This document shows positions 46,880 to 59,139 of a stretch of DNA of 64,000 bases, piece after piece. Made by a program: the position numbers and the translations under genes. Under the pieces are notes generated by a model, which ran no database searches, was not told where the DNA came from, and saw only the letters and a program-made list of their open reading frames with translations. The stretch covers positions 248,001 through 312,000 of the forward strand of contig JAMWFC010000066.1 in the NCBI GenBank assembly GCA_027475525.1. The letters run 5' to 3'. Each line of letters opens with the position of its first letter. Position 1 is the stretch's first letter. Origin of the DNA: Macrolepiota albuminosa. Lineage: Eukaryota > Basidiomycota > Agaricomycetes > Agaricales > Agaricaceae.

Positions 46880-48300
46880 TGACATCTGCTATCTCCGAGT
46901 CCGAGTCCGAATCTCAGCTCCTGCTTTTGCTCTAGCCCCAAAGTGGAATTCTGTGGCTACAGGGGATTATCCTCTAGACTTTGTGTATTCTCCGCCGAGT
47001 CACCTTTGATACCATTTGATACCTCATGTACTCGCGTGTCGCCACGAACCTGCTTTGTCCGCTGCGCTGCGACTTGGCAGATACACGACGAGACTCACAC
47101 AGTGGGTAATTCTCTCCGATGGACGCCGATCGCCATTTAGCTATGTAAGTACTGTATTGTAAGCTAAGCTTGTCAGGCGTAGAACTGAATTGACCGATCA
47201 ATCAATCACTCAATCCGAGTACTCGTTGACATCCACTATCTCCGAGTCCCAATCACAAATCTTGCTCTAGGCTCAAAATGGAATTTTGTGGCTACAGGTG
47301 ATCATGTATCATCCGTCGTATTGCTTAGACAAAAGGCCACAACCCTAATCTGTCTGCTGCGATTTGGAAAATATACGACGAGAACTCATGCAGTGGGTAA
47401 TTCTCTCCGATGGACGCTGATCGCCCTTTAGCTATGTAAGTACTGTATTGTAAGCTTGTCAGGCGTACAACTGAATTGACCGATCAATCAATCACTCAAT
47501 CCGATTGAGATGCCCATGAATACTCTAAGTACTCGTTGACATCCACTATCTCCGAGTCCCAATCTCAAATCTTGCTCTAGGCTCAAAATGGAATTCTGTG
47601 GCTAAGTACTCGTTGACATCCACTATCTCCGAGTCCCAATCTCAAATCTTGCTCTAGGCTCAAAATGGAATTCTGTGGCTACAGGTAATTATCCGTCGTA
47701 TGGCTTAGAACAAAGAACAAAAGGCCACAAACCTGATTTTTCTGCTGCGATTTGGAAAATATACGACGAGAATCATGCAGTGGGTAATTCTCTCCGATGG
47801 ACGCTGATCGCCCTTTAGCTCTGTAAGTACTGTATTGTAAGCTTGTCAGGCGTAAAACTGAATTGACCGATCAATCAATCACTCAATCCGATTTAGATGC
47901 CCATGAATACTTTAAGTACTCGTTGACATCCACTATCTCCGAGTCCCTATCTCAAATCTTGCTCTAGGCTCAAAATGGAATTCTGTGGCTACAGGTGATC
48001 ATCCGTCGTATGGCTTAGAACAAAGAACAAAAGGCCATGAAACCGATTTTTCTGCTGCGATTTGGAAAATATACGACGAGAATCATGCAATGGGTAATTC
48101 TCTCCAATTCCAATGGATGCTGACTGCCCTTTAGCTGTGTATGTAACCTAACTTGTCAGGCGTAAAACTGACTCAATCAATCAACCAATCCAACGGAAAA
48201 GTATTCATTGACATTCACTATCTCCGAGCCATCAAATCTTGCTCTAGCTCCAAAGTGGAATTCTGTGGCTACAGGTGATTATCCCTCTAACCCCTGGGTT
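46880..48300 (+). repeat. tandem array of about 310-bp units
   Basis: The phrase cttgctctaggctcaaaatgg, followed by gaattctgtggctacagg, occurs at 47261, 47571, 47648, 47958 and 48238, with a diverged unit near 46925. Spacing is 310, 77, 310 and 280 bp; the 77 is one of the suspicious duplications. Each unit also has ctgcgatttggaaaatatacgacgag and a run of cgatcaatcaatcactcaatcc. A single related unit lies at 50470-50690 and a worn piece near 53965. Satellite-like or a non-coding mobile repeat; no coding potential. Confidence 0.85.
47525..47680. repeat. 77-bp tandem duplication inside the satellite array
   Basis: Period 77, exact (ctaagtactcgttgacatcc at 47525 and 47602). It is much shorter than the natural 310-bp unit. 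Confidence 0.95.
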
Positions 48301-48816
48301 GACTCTGTCTATTCTCCACCTAATCGTTCTTGAAGTACGACGCCCACTATATCTGAGCTCCAAGCCACTTAGTGGAATTTCGTGGCTACATGTGAGCGTC
48401 GATAACCCAATCCAAAGACATAAATAGGAGAAATGCGTCGGCCATTGTGCTATGGCAGATCCACAAGTGAAATGACCCGGGTCCGCCGTAAAGCTCACAT
48501 TCTGGAACATACTGGGTCTTTTTTGAAATAGACGATTTGGAAACAAGAAGGGTCGAGGCGCCGGTTCGCGGCTATGTTATGTCCTTTTTGTACGGCTGGC
48601 GTCACAGAAAGATCCTTCCATTTTTGCATAAACTTTCCATCTACCGCCACTGTCAAGCCCCAGGTGAAGCCAAAGGAAAAACACGAAAATGGATAACGTG
48701 CGGAGCCCGAATCGTATGGCGAGGGGGGTTCAAAAGCTCCATGAAATTAGCTAGGCATTCCTCAGTCGAACACCCAGTTCTACGTCTACCACTTCTACAG
48801 CTTACTCTCTTCGTTG

Positions 48817-49336
48817 ATGATGATGTTTGCTCGCGTCTACTCTGTCATCGCACTCGCTTTATGCGCTTCTGCTAGTGTCTTCCCCCGCACGGACTGCAGC
48901 ACCGGACCAAACCAGTGCTGCGATAGTGTTCAAGATGTTCGTTCTGATATTTTTTTTGTTACCTTTCATGTCATTGACTGAAATCGATGCTACAGGCCAA
49001 CAGCCCACAGGTTACTTCGCTCCTTGGTCTTCTGGGTATTCCTTTGGGTTCTGTGACCGGCCAGGTTGGACGTGAGTAGTTCCTCAGATTTTTCGGATGA
49101 CCAGACTGACACTACCTTCAGTGACCTGCTCCCCAATCATTGGAGGCACCATCTGGTAAGTCTCATGACAGCTTATTTGAATGTGATTCGATACTTGTGA
49201 AATAGCACCAGCCAAGCTGCATGCTGCAACGGTAACAGCTATAATGTAAGTCCTACTTTAAGTTGTTATGGATCAGACGTTTTGACTCACTTTACCACAG
49301 AACGGCTTAGTCGTTCTTGGATGCATCATAGTTTAA
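48817..49336 (+). CDS. class I hydrophobin (gene 1)
   Basis: Five exons: 48817-48936, 48996-49071, 49122-49155, 49206-49245 and 49301-49336. The start is one of three tandem ATGs (48817, 48820, 48823). Signal peptide (FARVYSVIALALCASASV), then the eight-Cys pattern: C in RTDCSTG, CC in NQCCD, C in LTCSP, C in TICTS, CC in AACCN, C in VLGCIIV. Hydrophobins are small secreted proteins that self-assemble at air-water surfaces and coat hyphae and fruiting bodies. About 100 residues. Introns fall at the same places as in the two genes downstream. Confidence 0.93.
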
Positions 49337-50469
49337 AGGAGTTTTTCAAAGGAGTCCTGTTGATGCAGAAGGTGGAACTGGTGCAGGGCTTTTGAGGATC
49401 CCATCCTTTTCTGTTTGTTGAAATGTCCCCCCGGAATGGAGAATGGCTTGAAGGATGTTGCTTTCTACTTTCGAATTACACAGTAAAGAGGTTGTTAGTT
49501 ATCACATCAATCAAGGCATTTCTTGTGTTTTGTACTATCTCGACCCCAGATGAAGGATTGACGAACCTTTGGGAGCCGTTAAAACGTCGAGAGATTATTG
49601 ATCCCAACCTCCTTGTTCAGAGCCGGAGTTCCACCAGCGGAGATTGAGGGAGCAGAGCGGTGGAAGATTTAATTCGTGTTTCGGAGATCTCGTCAATATT
49701 GCTAGCGAGTATCACTAAAATGAGATGAACATTGGGAACAGTTTGACGGCGATTTCTAAAAACACACCTTACATTTTTTTCTTCTTTCTTCCAAAACTCT
49801 TGCACGTCTATTCTAAATAAAGAAGATGTCTATTTTCTAACTTTGCAGCTAAACAGATAATATCTAAATATAAAAAGTATAGGCGGTAGTTACAAACATT
49901 TTGGCGGAGATTTGATTTGGTGTATCAGTTTACCAGCGCTACCTTGATACAAGTTGTCCGAGAAATAAGAATAATAAAAAAGTCAAGCCGAGAGCGATCA
50001 GAGATGGTAACTCTCGCTAAGAGAGAAACGGAGACCAACGAGCTTACTTTATACATCCCAGAAGGGCACATTGAGTCTACAAACGAGTCAAAATTTCCAC
50101 TTACTGCCCATAAGTTTTTCATTGGACCTAGAACAAAGGAACGTTTGTGACCAGTGTTTGGGAACTGAGCAGCCATCGCCCTTGGCACTCTTGGATCCCA
50201 AGAACACAAGGGAGCTACCGCTAGTAATGAAATCCCAGTGTCTACCATAGATGCATGCACTTGCCAGACACGTGAAGCCCTCCCCCTGCTCGACGCGTTG
50301 TTTGCACCCTGTTTATCCTCGTCCCCGTCACGTGGGACTTGCGAAAATCAATCTTTCTTCGTTGTTACAAGTCTATTACACTTGACCATAATGGAATCAA
50401 ACAAGAAAATAACCCTCGTGAGTGTCCACTCGCTGCACCTATCAAAGCATACCCACCCTCAACATAGAT
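49337..50469. other. hydrophobin 1 3' flank, inverted copy at 54.8-55.1 kb
   Basis: 49337-49650 matches the reverse complement of about 54800-55100, just downstream of hydrophobin 3 (shared aaggagtttttcaaaggagtc, cagggcttttgaggatc, ttgatgtgat-type phrases). No gene is seen in the rest. Confidence 0.6.
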
Positions 50470-50690
50470 GAAAGGCCACGAGCCTGATTTGTCCGCTGCG
50501 ACTTACCAAATATCCGACGAGACACACACAATGGGTAATGCTCTTCGATGGATGCTGATGAAAAAGTACGCTTTGACATCCGCTATGTCCGAGTCCCAAT
50601 CTCAGGTCCTGTTCTAGCCCCAAAGTGGAATTCTGTGGCTACAGGTGATTATCCTCCAAACCCCGAGCTGGCTTTGTCTATTCTCCGCCG
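50470..50690 (+). repeat. solo unit of the 310-bp repeat
   Basis: Contains gatttgtccgctgcgactta, ccgctatgtccgagtcccaatctc and gtggaattctgtggctacaggtgattatcc, as in the array at 46.9-48.3 kb. Confidence 0.8.
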
Positions 50691-50907
50691 GATCGCACTT
50701 GATATCTCATGCATTCGCGTCACATCTTGAACGCTATCATATCTCGGTCATATCGCTCCAACACATCGTTGCTGTAGGAGATATACCTCCGTGTGGCCAT
50801 GATCGACATCTCCATGCCATCTCGCGCCACCTCCCACCTTCCTTTGTCTTTCGTCGACAGCATGTTCTGTATCATGACTCCCCTGGATTTCTGACCCTCT
50901 CACATCT

Positions 50908-51389
50908 ATGCGTCCTGACGCAGTCGAGCTAAGTCGCGGCGTATCCCGCCTACATCCTGGACTTCCGAATGACATCTCCGCCGACGTTTTCTCCTTTCTT
51001 TCTCTCTTTGATGTCTTTCTGTTCACTCAACTTGAGGATGCTGAATCTCTTTGTCAATGTACCCTGTCTTCATTTCACCTCTCTTTTCTGGCATATCCTT
51101 TTTCATCGTTCACTCTAAAAGGTGCTGATGCCTTATTCTATTTCCTAGTGCGCCCCACCCCTCTGAAAATACTATTCAGGTCCGGATACAGATGTACGGT
51201 ATGTATGCAACTTGTCCCTCTGGCTTCCACTGAGTATATTGACTGTTTTGTAACATAGATAAACTATCCTCGTTAACCGCCTTGACAGAGGCGTTGGCGG
51301 CGCTGGACACACTTTGCGAGTCAGTGGAGAGAGCGTACAAAGAGAGTTTGGCTGCGGGTGAATATGAACGATGGGACGAGAAGAGCTAG
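50908..51389 (+). CDS. possible F-box-like gene, degenerate
   Basis: From ATG 50908 the frame reads HPGLPNDISADVFSFLSLFD, which resembles the start of Agaricomycete F-box-like proteins (substrate adaptors of SCF ubiquitin ligases). A putative intron begins at gtatgt (51198). A second open block (KLSSLTALTEALAALDTLCE to WDEKS, stop 51387-51389) looks like a C-terminal exon, but the splice phases do not join, so this may be a pseudogene. Confidence 0.35.
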
Positions 51390-51949
51390 AGTAGAGTGGG
51401 TTGATTTTGGCGACGCATCGTGATTGAGTTTAATTCTAATATTCAGTGTATACTACTTTGTACTTACCGTAATGCTTTCTCAGCCCTAACATTGTGACAT
51501 TGTCAATGAACAATCAACAACAAAAACAGCGGGCAGGCCTTTCCACAGCCTCGGAGCGAAAGTATAGTGTCTTCTGTATATTATCTATCTATCGCTGTGG
51601 AAACCATAGTCAACAACACACTGTCTCCGTCACTCGTGCTCAAACACTTCTAATGATGTCTTTCCTCCATGGTCCTATCTTGACTTACAGTTTTGGTCGG
51701 CGCAGTCGATGACAATAGGACCGATCAGTCGGTCTTGGACTTGCTTCCCTACATCCTGACTGACAATGTCCGAAAGCTATGCCAGTACTTTGCTCAAAAG
51801 AGGTTAGCTTGCGGCAAGCCGGCAATCCGTCTCACAAAAGAATCACATAATATTTCTCCAGATATATATGGCGAACTTTACGGCTTAAGAAAAATATAAT
51901 GATTGTCCGTTGCTCCTCGTCCAGACAGAACCATGGATGACTTCTAACC
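51390..51949. other. intergenic, nothing supported
   Basis: A 68-codon + strand frame (51693-51899) has no recognisable product. Confidence 0.4.
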
Positions 51950-52517
51950 TTAAAGGTTAAGGTTGATGGGAGTGCAACCGAGAGCAATGATTCCGTTCTA
52001 AGGTGAGCTAGGTCAATGTCTTACCATATCAGCTGAAGCTAGGACTTACGAAGCTGTTGTTTTCGCAGCACACGGGTTGAGCGGAGCTATACAGTCGTTG
52101 AATCAGGTATCAACGTGTATGTACCATATGAAGGGACGTACCAGCTGTTGCCGCCAATGCCGAGGACAGAGATGGGATTGCAGGTCACTGGGGATATCTT
52201 GTCAGTTTCGTCCTTGAACTAGTTCTTCAGTAGCTGCTTACACCCGATCGGAACATCCAGGGAGGGAAGAACAACGCCCAGAAGACCAGCGAGAGAGCTA
52301 GCGGTTGGGTTGTTGGCCTGTAAGGTTCACTCCAGTCAGCGATGAGATCGACAAATATTGAAAGAGTAGAACGAACACTTTGGACTTGATTGCAGCACTG
52401 GACTGGGCCGGTGTTGCATTGGTTTGTGCCGCCGCCGCCGCCGCTCTGCGTGCGGGGTAAGACGCTGGCAGAGGCGCAGAGCGCGAGAGCGATGACGGAA
52501 GAGATGCGAGCAAACAT
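51950..52517 (-). CDS. class I hydrophobin (gene 2)
   Basis: ATG at 52517-52515, TAA at 51950-51952, five exons as in gene 1 (first donor at 52376). Signal peptide FARISSVIALALCASASV, then a Gly run (SGGGGGTN) and the Cys pattern: QCNTG, VQCCN, VTCNP, SCSAQ, VCCEN, LGCTP, ending INLNL. The ending and the Gly run make it more like SC3-type hydrophobins than gene 1. It is transcribed opposite to gene 1 and in the same direction as gene 3. Confidence 0.92.
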
Positions 52518-55100
52518 TGTTAATGAAGTGAGTATAGCTGGTTGAGGGCTGTAGTCGTGGAACTGGGTGTTCGACTGAGGTATCCACAGCTTTATCGCTG
52601 GGCTTTTAAAGTCGTCCTTCCATACCGTTTGAGCTCCGCTCATTTCATTTCCACAATGTCGTTCAAGACAGCTGCCCAGCAGGACCGTGGAAGCGCTTTT
52701 TGACACCATGTACGTGAAAGTACGTGAACTCACCTCGACCCTTGTTTCTGACAATGTAAACGTCAAATTCGATTTGAGACTAGTTTAGCCCAGATTGAAA
52801 AAAAATTAATGGAGACCGACCTTTACAGAGATCTGGATTCGCCGCGGTGCAGTACCCACGCATACTTCGGCATCGGGTCTGATGTGGTAATCGATATTCG
52901 CCACACCGCTTAGAAGAGACGTAAAGAAACTCCTTCAAACAAAGCTTCAAGAATCAGTTGTTCTTGTCATATAGCGCTGTTCTCGGACTCGGTTAACAAC
53001 GAGTCTGGCGGTTAAGTATACCTATGGACACAAAGAATGTTTAGGATGTTAGACAGATACGCCGATCTTAGCGAATTTAATCATCTGCAAGGATCAACCA
53101 TAAACAGTAATCAATCCCGGCTTGTTCTCTGTCTTCAGTTGAAGTAACGGCAGAAAAATTATCTTGCTCTAATTAAAACAATACAGCTTGAACTTTATTA
53201 TTTCCGTCCCGCTATTACTCTTGGGCCCTGACTGCCAATACTCGTAGCGCAATGACTGTCCACTGATGAGCATCTAGGAATACGGGGGAAGGACGCTTGA
53301 ACTAAAAAAAATCCACCTATGAAAGCTCGGAATTGCTATGTTCAATAAGTAGACACGGGTATTGGACGCGTTCGTTGGCAGACTGGTGGAACTTTGGTGG
53401 ACTTTGAAAGGGACCAGAGCGTTTTCGGAGTTGGAAAAATGACACCTTTTTTTTCACCATAGAATTACCAAATTCCATTTACGTGCCTAGCGGTGCTGGC
53501 GATGAGCTAGGTCCAATTTGAGCAACATGATTGGCCTAGTCATATTGAGCATAAGTACTTGGAGTGCGAAGCGCAAGCATACGACATCCTTTTTCATTAT
53601 TTCTAAGTCTGTCAGAATCTTCTGTCAAGCTTAAATATCTTTCTAAGCAACTTCAAATGCCAGCTTTTGAACGGAAGATCATTGCGGGCTAGTTCTAGGG
53701 TGTTTCTCTGCGTTTGGTACCAGTTGCCAGTTCGTTGTAAGGCCGACAAGTAAGGGTGAAATTACTCTTATGAGTTTCCCCTTGGATTAACTTCGACCAC
53801 CTTTCTTCGTAGGTATTTATGGATATACGGGGAACCTTGCAGGTAATTTGTCGGCTGTGGCATGCAGATCGAAGAAGGCCTCTATGTATACAATGTCCTG
53901 TGGATGAGAACGATGGAATCATAATGCACATTCACATTTCCTTTTCTGACTAATAATATCAATAGGTCTCAAGGCGAAAATTGTGTCCACAGGTGAGTCT
54001 ACCCCTCTGATCTGGCTCTGCTGATTTCTGCCAACCAACCTCCATTTTGCCGTACAAACTCGGTGCCACTTCACATCTCAGACATCGTGCCACCGACATA
54101 CATGCTTTCTTGATCAGAGTAGATCTCGTGATGGTGGACGCTTGCGATGATCTACATCTTACTATAACTTATTGCCAACCAGTCTCCGACTCCCAATAAC
54201 CCCATTTTGCAGTACACTCGGTACCACTTGCGACGACCACATCTCTGCATTAACATGACGATATAATTGAAAATCATGCACGGGTACTAACTGTGGCTTT
54301 GAATAGCTGTAGAGTAAGTTCACCGGCACCATTACTTCATCCTCGCTTTTTTTTCTTGTTAGGTTCAGTGCATCAGCATCCCAATATGTGAAGCAAAGGA
54401 CAATCAACGTAGCAGAGTCTGCAAACAAGAAGCTGATGCTGTTCAACCTGCGAGCAGCAGTGAGGAGGTCAGGTAGAGGCTTCTAGAGCATTCGACTAGT
54501 CGGCAGAAATTGATATTTTGGCCAATCACATGCTTTAAATTTGACATAGACAAAATCAAACCTCCACCACAGTTTAAGACTTCGACTACCAGATCCAACC
54601 ACGCATCGTACGTTTTTTTCTCTTTCTTTCCACGAGTATTGATTCTAAATAAAGAAAAAATGTTTTCTCACACACTAACTTATAATTATAACGTGGTCGT
54701 GGTAATTTGATTGCTTACCCCATATTCACCTCATCTGGTGATACTCACTAACGGTATCTACGGAAACCTCCAAACACAAAGGAAAATTTCTAACGTTCTG
54801 CTTTTCCCAATCTCCGCTGGTAAAAGTCCGACTCTGAATAAGGAGGTTGGTTAATAGTCACTTAACGTTTTAACGACTCCTAGGCTCGCCAATCTTTTAT
54901 CCGTGATTGAAATAGTAAAGAACGCGAGAAATGCCATAATAATGTGATAACAACCTTGTACTACGGCATTAGAAAGTGGAAAGTATTCTTAAAGCCATTC
55001 TTCGTTCAGGGGACATTTCAACGCAAGAAAAGGATGTGATCCTCGAAAGCCCTGCACCAGGTCTACCTTCTGCGTAATGGGACTCCTTTGAAAAACTCCT
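52518..55100. other. long intergenic stretch
   Basis: No gene recognised. A diverged direct repeat (tgccaaccar, ccattttgc, actcggtrccactt) occurs near 54035 and 54175. A T/C-rich run with tctaaataaagaa near 54645 resembles 49810. 54800-55100 is the inverted copy of 49337-49650. Confidence 0.5.
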
Positions 55101-55634
55101 TCAAAGATTGGCGTTCAATGGACTGCAGTCGAGAGCGACGATGCCGTTCTAATGGTAAGATGAGTCAAACCGTCTGAACATCTCAACTGAAGATAGGACT
55201 TGCGTAGTTGTTATCTTTGCAGCATACAGGGTGAGAATTGCTATTTCACAAGCATCGGATCACATTCAAATCAGCTGTCATGAAACTTACCAGTTGCTGC
55301 CACCGGCTCCAATGGCGGTGACTGGGTTGCAGGTAACTGAAAATAATGACAGTCTGGTCACCAAAATAAATCGTGAGGAACTATTTACCTCCAACCTGAC
55401 CGGTCACATCACCCAAAGGAATACCCAGAAGACCAAGGAGTGAAGCAACTTGTGGGCTGGCGGGCTGTAAGTATCCATTTCAGTCGATGACGTGACAGGT
55501 AACAAAAAATCAGAACGAACGCTCTGCATACTGTCGCAGCACTGGATTGGTCCGGTGTTGCACTCCGTGGAGGGGAAGACACTGGCAGAAGCGCATACAG
55601 CGAGAGCGATGACAGAAGCGACGCGGGTAAACAT
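55101..55634 (-). CDS. class I hydrophobin (gene 3)
   Basis: ATG at 55634-55632 (MFTRVASVIALAVCASASVF), TGA at 55101-55103. Cys pattern: ECNTG, IQCCD, VTCNP, SNCNS, VCCKD, LDCSP. Exon layout is as in genes 1 and 2. The last intron starts with gcaagt instead of gtaagt, a GC-AG intron; genes 1 and 2 have gtaagtcc at the same place. Its first exons and its 3' flank are close to gene 1 in inverted orientation, so the two are recent duplicates. Confidence 0.9.
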
Positions 55635-58600
55635 TATCAACGAGGAGGAGAGTGAGCTGTAGAAGTGTTAGTTGCAAAGCTGGGCGTTCGACCTCGCTTT
55701 CTTTTGAACCTCTCGCCATGCAATTCGGGCTCCGCACTTGTACATTTTCGCGATTTTCTTTTGGCCTCACCTTGGGATACAGAGCAGTGACAGTGACGCT
55801 GGGTGTGAACTTTGTGCCAAAATGGAAGACCTTTGCGACGCCACGGCGTGCAAAAGTACATAGCCGCGAGTCCGCGCCTCGACCCGCCTCGTTTCCGAAG
55901 TGTTGACTTCAGAGACCTAGTCTACTCCAGAATGTGAGTTTCGCGCGGACCCTTGTTGTTTCAGAGTTCTGGATCTGGCGTAGCCGATGCATATGTACAT
56001 CTTTGGATTGGGTTGTTGAATATCCATTAAAGTTAGAGAAACGTAAAGAAGACTCCAATGATGGTGGTCGACCCTGTCTCCATCTTCCGCAGAGGGAAAA
56101 CAATTACTGGCACTTATCCTCGTGAGATATACAATATTGATGGTGCTGCTGCTGCCCTGATTATCGGTGGCGCAATATAAAGTTGTCACCAGCTGCCATT
56201 TCACAATGGCACGTGCAGGATAAGTATCAGAACGTCGGAGTTGTTTATTAAAACGTACATTCCAAAGTTTCATTCAAAATTTTTTATACAACTACACTAC
56301 GACTATAAGGGGGCACCAAATCCCTCCAGTCACCTCTTAAAATGGCTGATCCGCTGTCTTCTAGCCAAAGGCAGACCTGACCCTGGAAGGCAACCGTAAA
56401 TGACACAACACAAACCTTCGAATAAGAATCAATCGGATACCTTTGATGGCGATTATATGTATGGAGAGCATTAGAATCTAGTGGTCAGTGACGATTGGCT
56501 GCCAAAGATACTCTTTTGTCCATGTACCTCAAACTCAGCTAATTAGCTATGTCTACAAATTTCGGTAATTTACCCCCAAAACTTTCTCAACAGCAAGACA
56601 TACGCGTACCAGGCACAAACGCCACGTACAATTTCGAGGCTTCTTCCCTCACGACATCCGCCGGCCTCGATAAGCTTTCTATGACACCCGACGTCAACAA
56701 CGGAGCAGCCAAATGTAAAGATTCTGTCACGTTTGCTCTCAGGGACTTTTGACTGGGAGAAGCGTTGGCAGACAGGCGGGATCATCCATTTTGTGGCCTG
56801 GGGATTTGGCACCCGATAGATGAGCACCTGCGTTACCATAGTGTGACAAGTACTTCTTTAATAAGGTATTTACTTATAGGTGGACAACAAGAAAACTACT
56901 ACGCCGTACCACGGAGTATTAGAGTCAAGGACTCTTCCCGAAGGATTTACTATATTCTAGGTTTTTCCAATTTCTGGAATGACGATGAATGACTGCCCAG
57001 CACCCAGCAGTAGCGTCTTACACCCAACAATCGCTATGCTTGTCAGAATGTAAGACTAAGGAAACCAGTTTACCCTTGAATGTTGTCATGATCCCTCACC
57101 GTGACGGATCCCGACGCGTTGACCCACCTCTTCCGCATTATTTTCATTCTCCTTTTGTTTCTCATATCATCTTATGTATTCATTAATTACCCTTTTAACT
57201 GGTTAATTCTACCTGTGAACCTCCAGAAGTTATGGACCCAACTATTTCCAAATGAGAAGTACTAAACAAGTACTTGGCACAGCAAAATAATCCAGCTCAC
57301 AATCAGTCTGTCTCAACTTGCGAGTTTGAATATCAGATATATCAGATGTTGCTTCGTTTGCTCTGCTCCAATACAGGGAACCTGTTCACTATGACTGCAG
57401 CTGTATACAATTATGAGAAAAAAGTGCAATCTCCAGGTCACTTGAAGGACTCTGCTTTTACTCTATTGCCAGGCCAGTATCATGAGGTCATAGTCAGCTG
57501 AAGGAGAAGGGGCGGCACCATGCCATTGTGGTAATTGTCATCGAACTGGCCACTTGCTCTAATCCTGACTGGAAGTCAGTGTTCTGATATGTCTCAGTTT
57601 GCAAAAACGAGACTGCGATAGACCCGTTGCTGATGATACCCACTACAGTATGAATTATAATTTCTGTCACGCTAACTAATTGTCAATTGTTAATATGTGG
57701 GTCCATAGCTTCTGCAAATGGCATTATCCCCTTCTAACTTACTTCGATTTCTTGAGCTGCGTATTCGTAGTTCTGAAGCCTTTCTTTTATTACTACTTTC
57801 TCCTTATTTTAGTTCCTAATTACCTCACTATATAAACTCATGTATTATGTTATTCAGGTTGTAATTGTAAATTTGACACATTCTTCTAGATTTCTCAATC
57901 CTTCGCCTCAAAACTTTCAAACTCATGATGTTTGTTGGGCTTTGACAAGTGTAGATTAAAATCAATTACGCCAAAGATTGAGCACAAGGCCGGGTTTGCA
58001 TATTGTCATCAGTAAAATTCCCAAAACTACCCATAAGATCTTGTCACGCCGAAAGGTGTTCGTTCTTATATTCCTCTGGAAGGTGGTGCTTAAGTTAGAG
58101 ACTAACTCGAATACTTGTCCGACGTCGTCAAAACAATATTACCCTGACTTGCAGAGATAGATGTATATTCAGTGCAAAGAGTCCGCTTCATAGACCATCA
58201 GTTATTGGCGACCCCTTTCAGGGATGGGGTCCTTGTTAGTAGTCAAGTTACATATACCGACTAATACCAATAAACTTTTCGCTGGGTATAAGTCCAGTCC
58301 AGGTCCTGAGCTCTTACAATTGTGCTTTAATTTGGTACCATAACTAGGCCAGACCGTTATGCACTAGAGGTATTATGTCCTTCAGTCTACTCTCAATACT
58401 TTCAGCTGTCCAAAAAAACTCTGTGAGTGGCGGCCTTTCTCCAAATCTGTTGCTCAGCCAGTCTCAAGATTTATCGAGTGGTTGGTTGAGTTCTTGGCTG
58501 TCCTTGAGAAGCTGAAGAAGCTCTGGGGAGGAAAAGGCTTAGCCCCTTTCAAGCGAAACCAACTCATGCAGCCCCAATAGACGAGCGTAGACGATGAAAA

Positions 58601-59139
58601 CGAACCATGCCTCGGCAGGTAGGCTGGACTTGGCCTGGACCCTGGAAAGAGGGAATATTGTCAAAAAGAGCGAGTAATATCGCTGATAGCGTAGTAAATG
58701 AGAAAAAAGATGCTCAAAGCTACCTAACACGAGTGGAGCTTTGGGAGACATTTTCACATGAACTCGAATGTGGTACGACCTCTACTGTCGGATGATGGCG
58801 TCCATGGCTGCCGTTGACTTTTCGAAGATGATGCTCGCAATCCCATAGTGGGAGATAATTCGATGGAAAAGTTACGATTGGCACGAGAAGGCTTCGCGAA
58901 GCATAGACCTCGCCGTGATATCGAGACCGATTGTTTACATACTACATACACGAAATTGTGGAGCGACGGGATGCTTTAGTAAAGTTAAATGAACGAACAT
59001 TATCGGATCGGAGCTCCTACTTGCTTTCTGCCACCACAGTCTTTTCTTGCTTGGCCCAGTCCCCACACCACTCCTTTCTTCATACTTCTTGGCTTTTCCT
59101 CTCCAGCGATTCCCTCCCCCCGTTCTCCGTCACGCGAGC
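55635..59139. other. intergenic, one worn zinc-knuckle trace
   Basis: No supported gene. Around 57535-57565 the + strand reads like a degenerate CX2CX4H knuckle (NCHRTGHL) preceded by an open frame (57274-57501), probably a decayed retroelement gag. Other frames are short. The stretch before 59140 is C/T-rich (about 59030-59130), as expected for a fungal promoter of the RRM gene. Confidence 0.45.

Noticed and set aside
13357..47680. 77-bp repeats as a CRISPR array or a new mobile element
   Set aside because: Each locus has just two adjacent copies of its own local sequence; nothing is shared between loci but the length.
46880..48300. 310-bp array as a CRISPR or an rRNA spacer
   Set aside because: Units are long, diverged and without spacers, and no rRNA sequence is adjacent.
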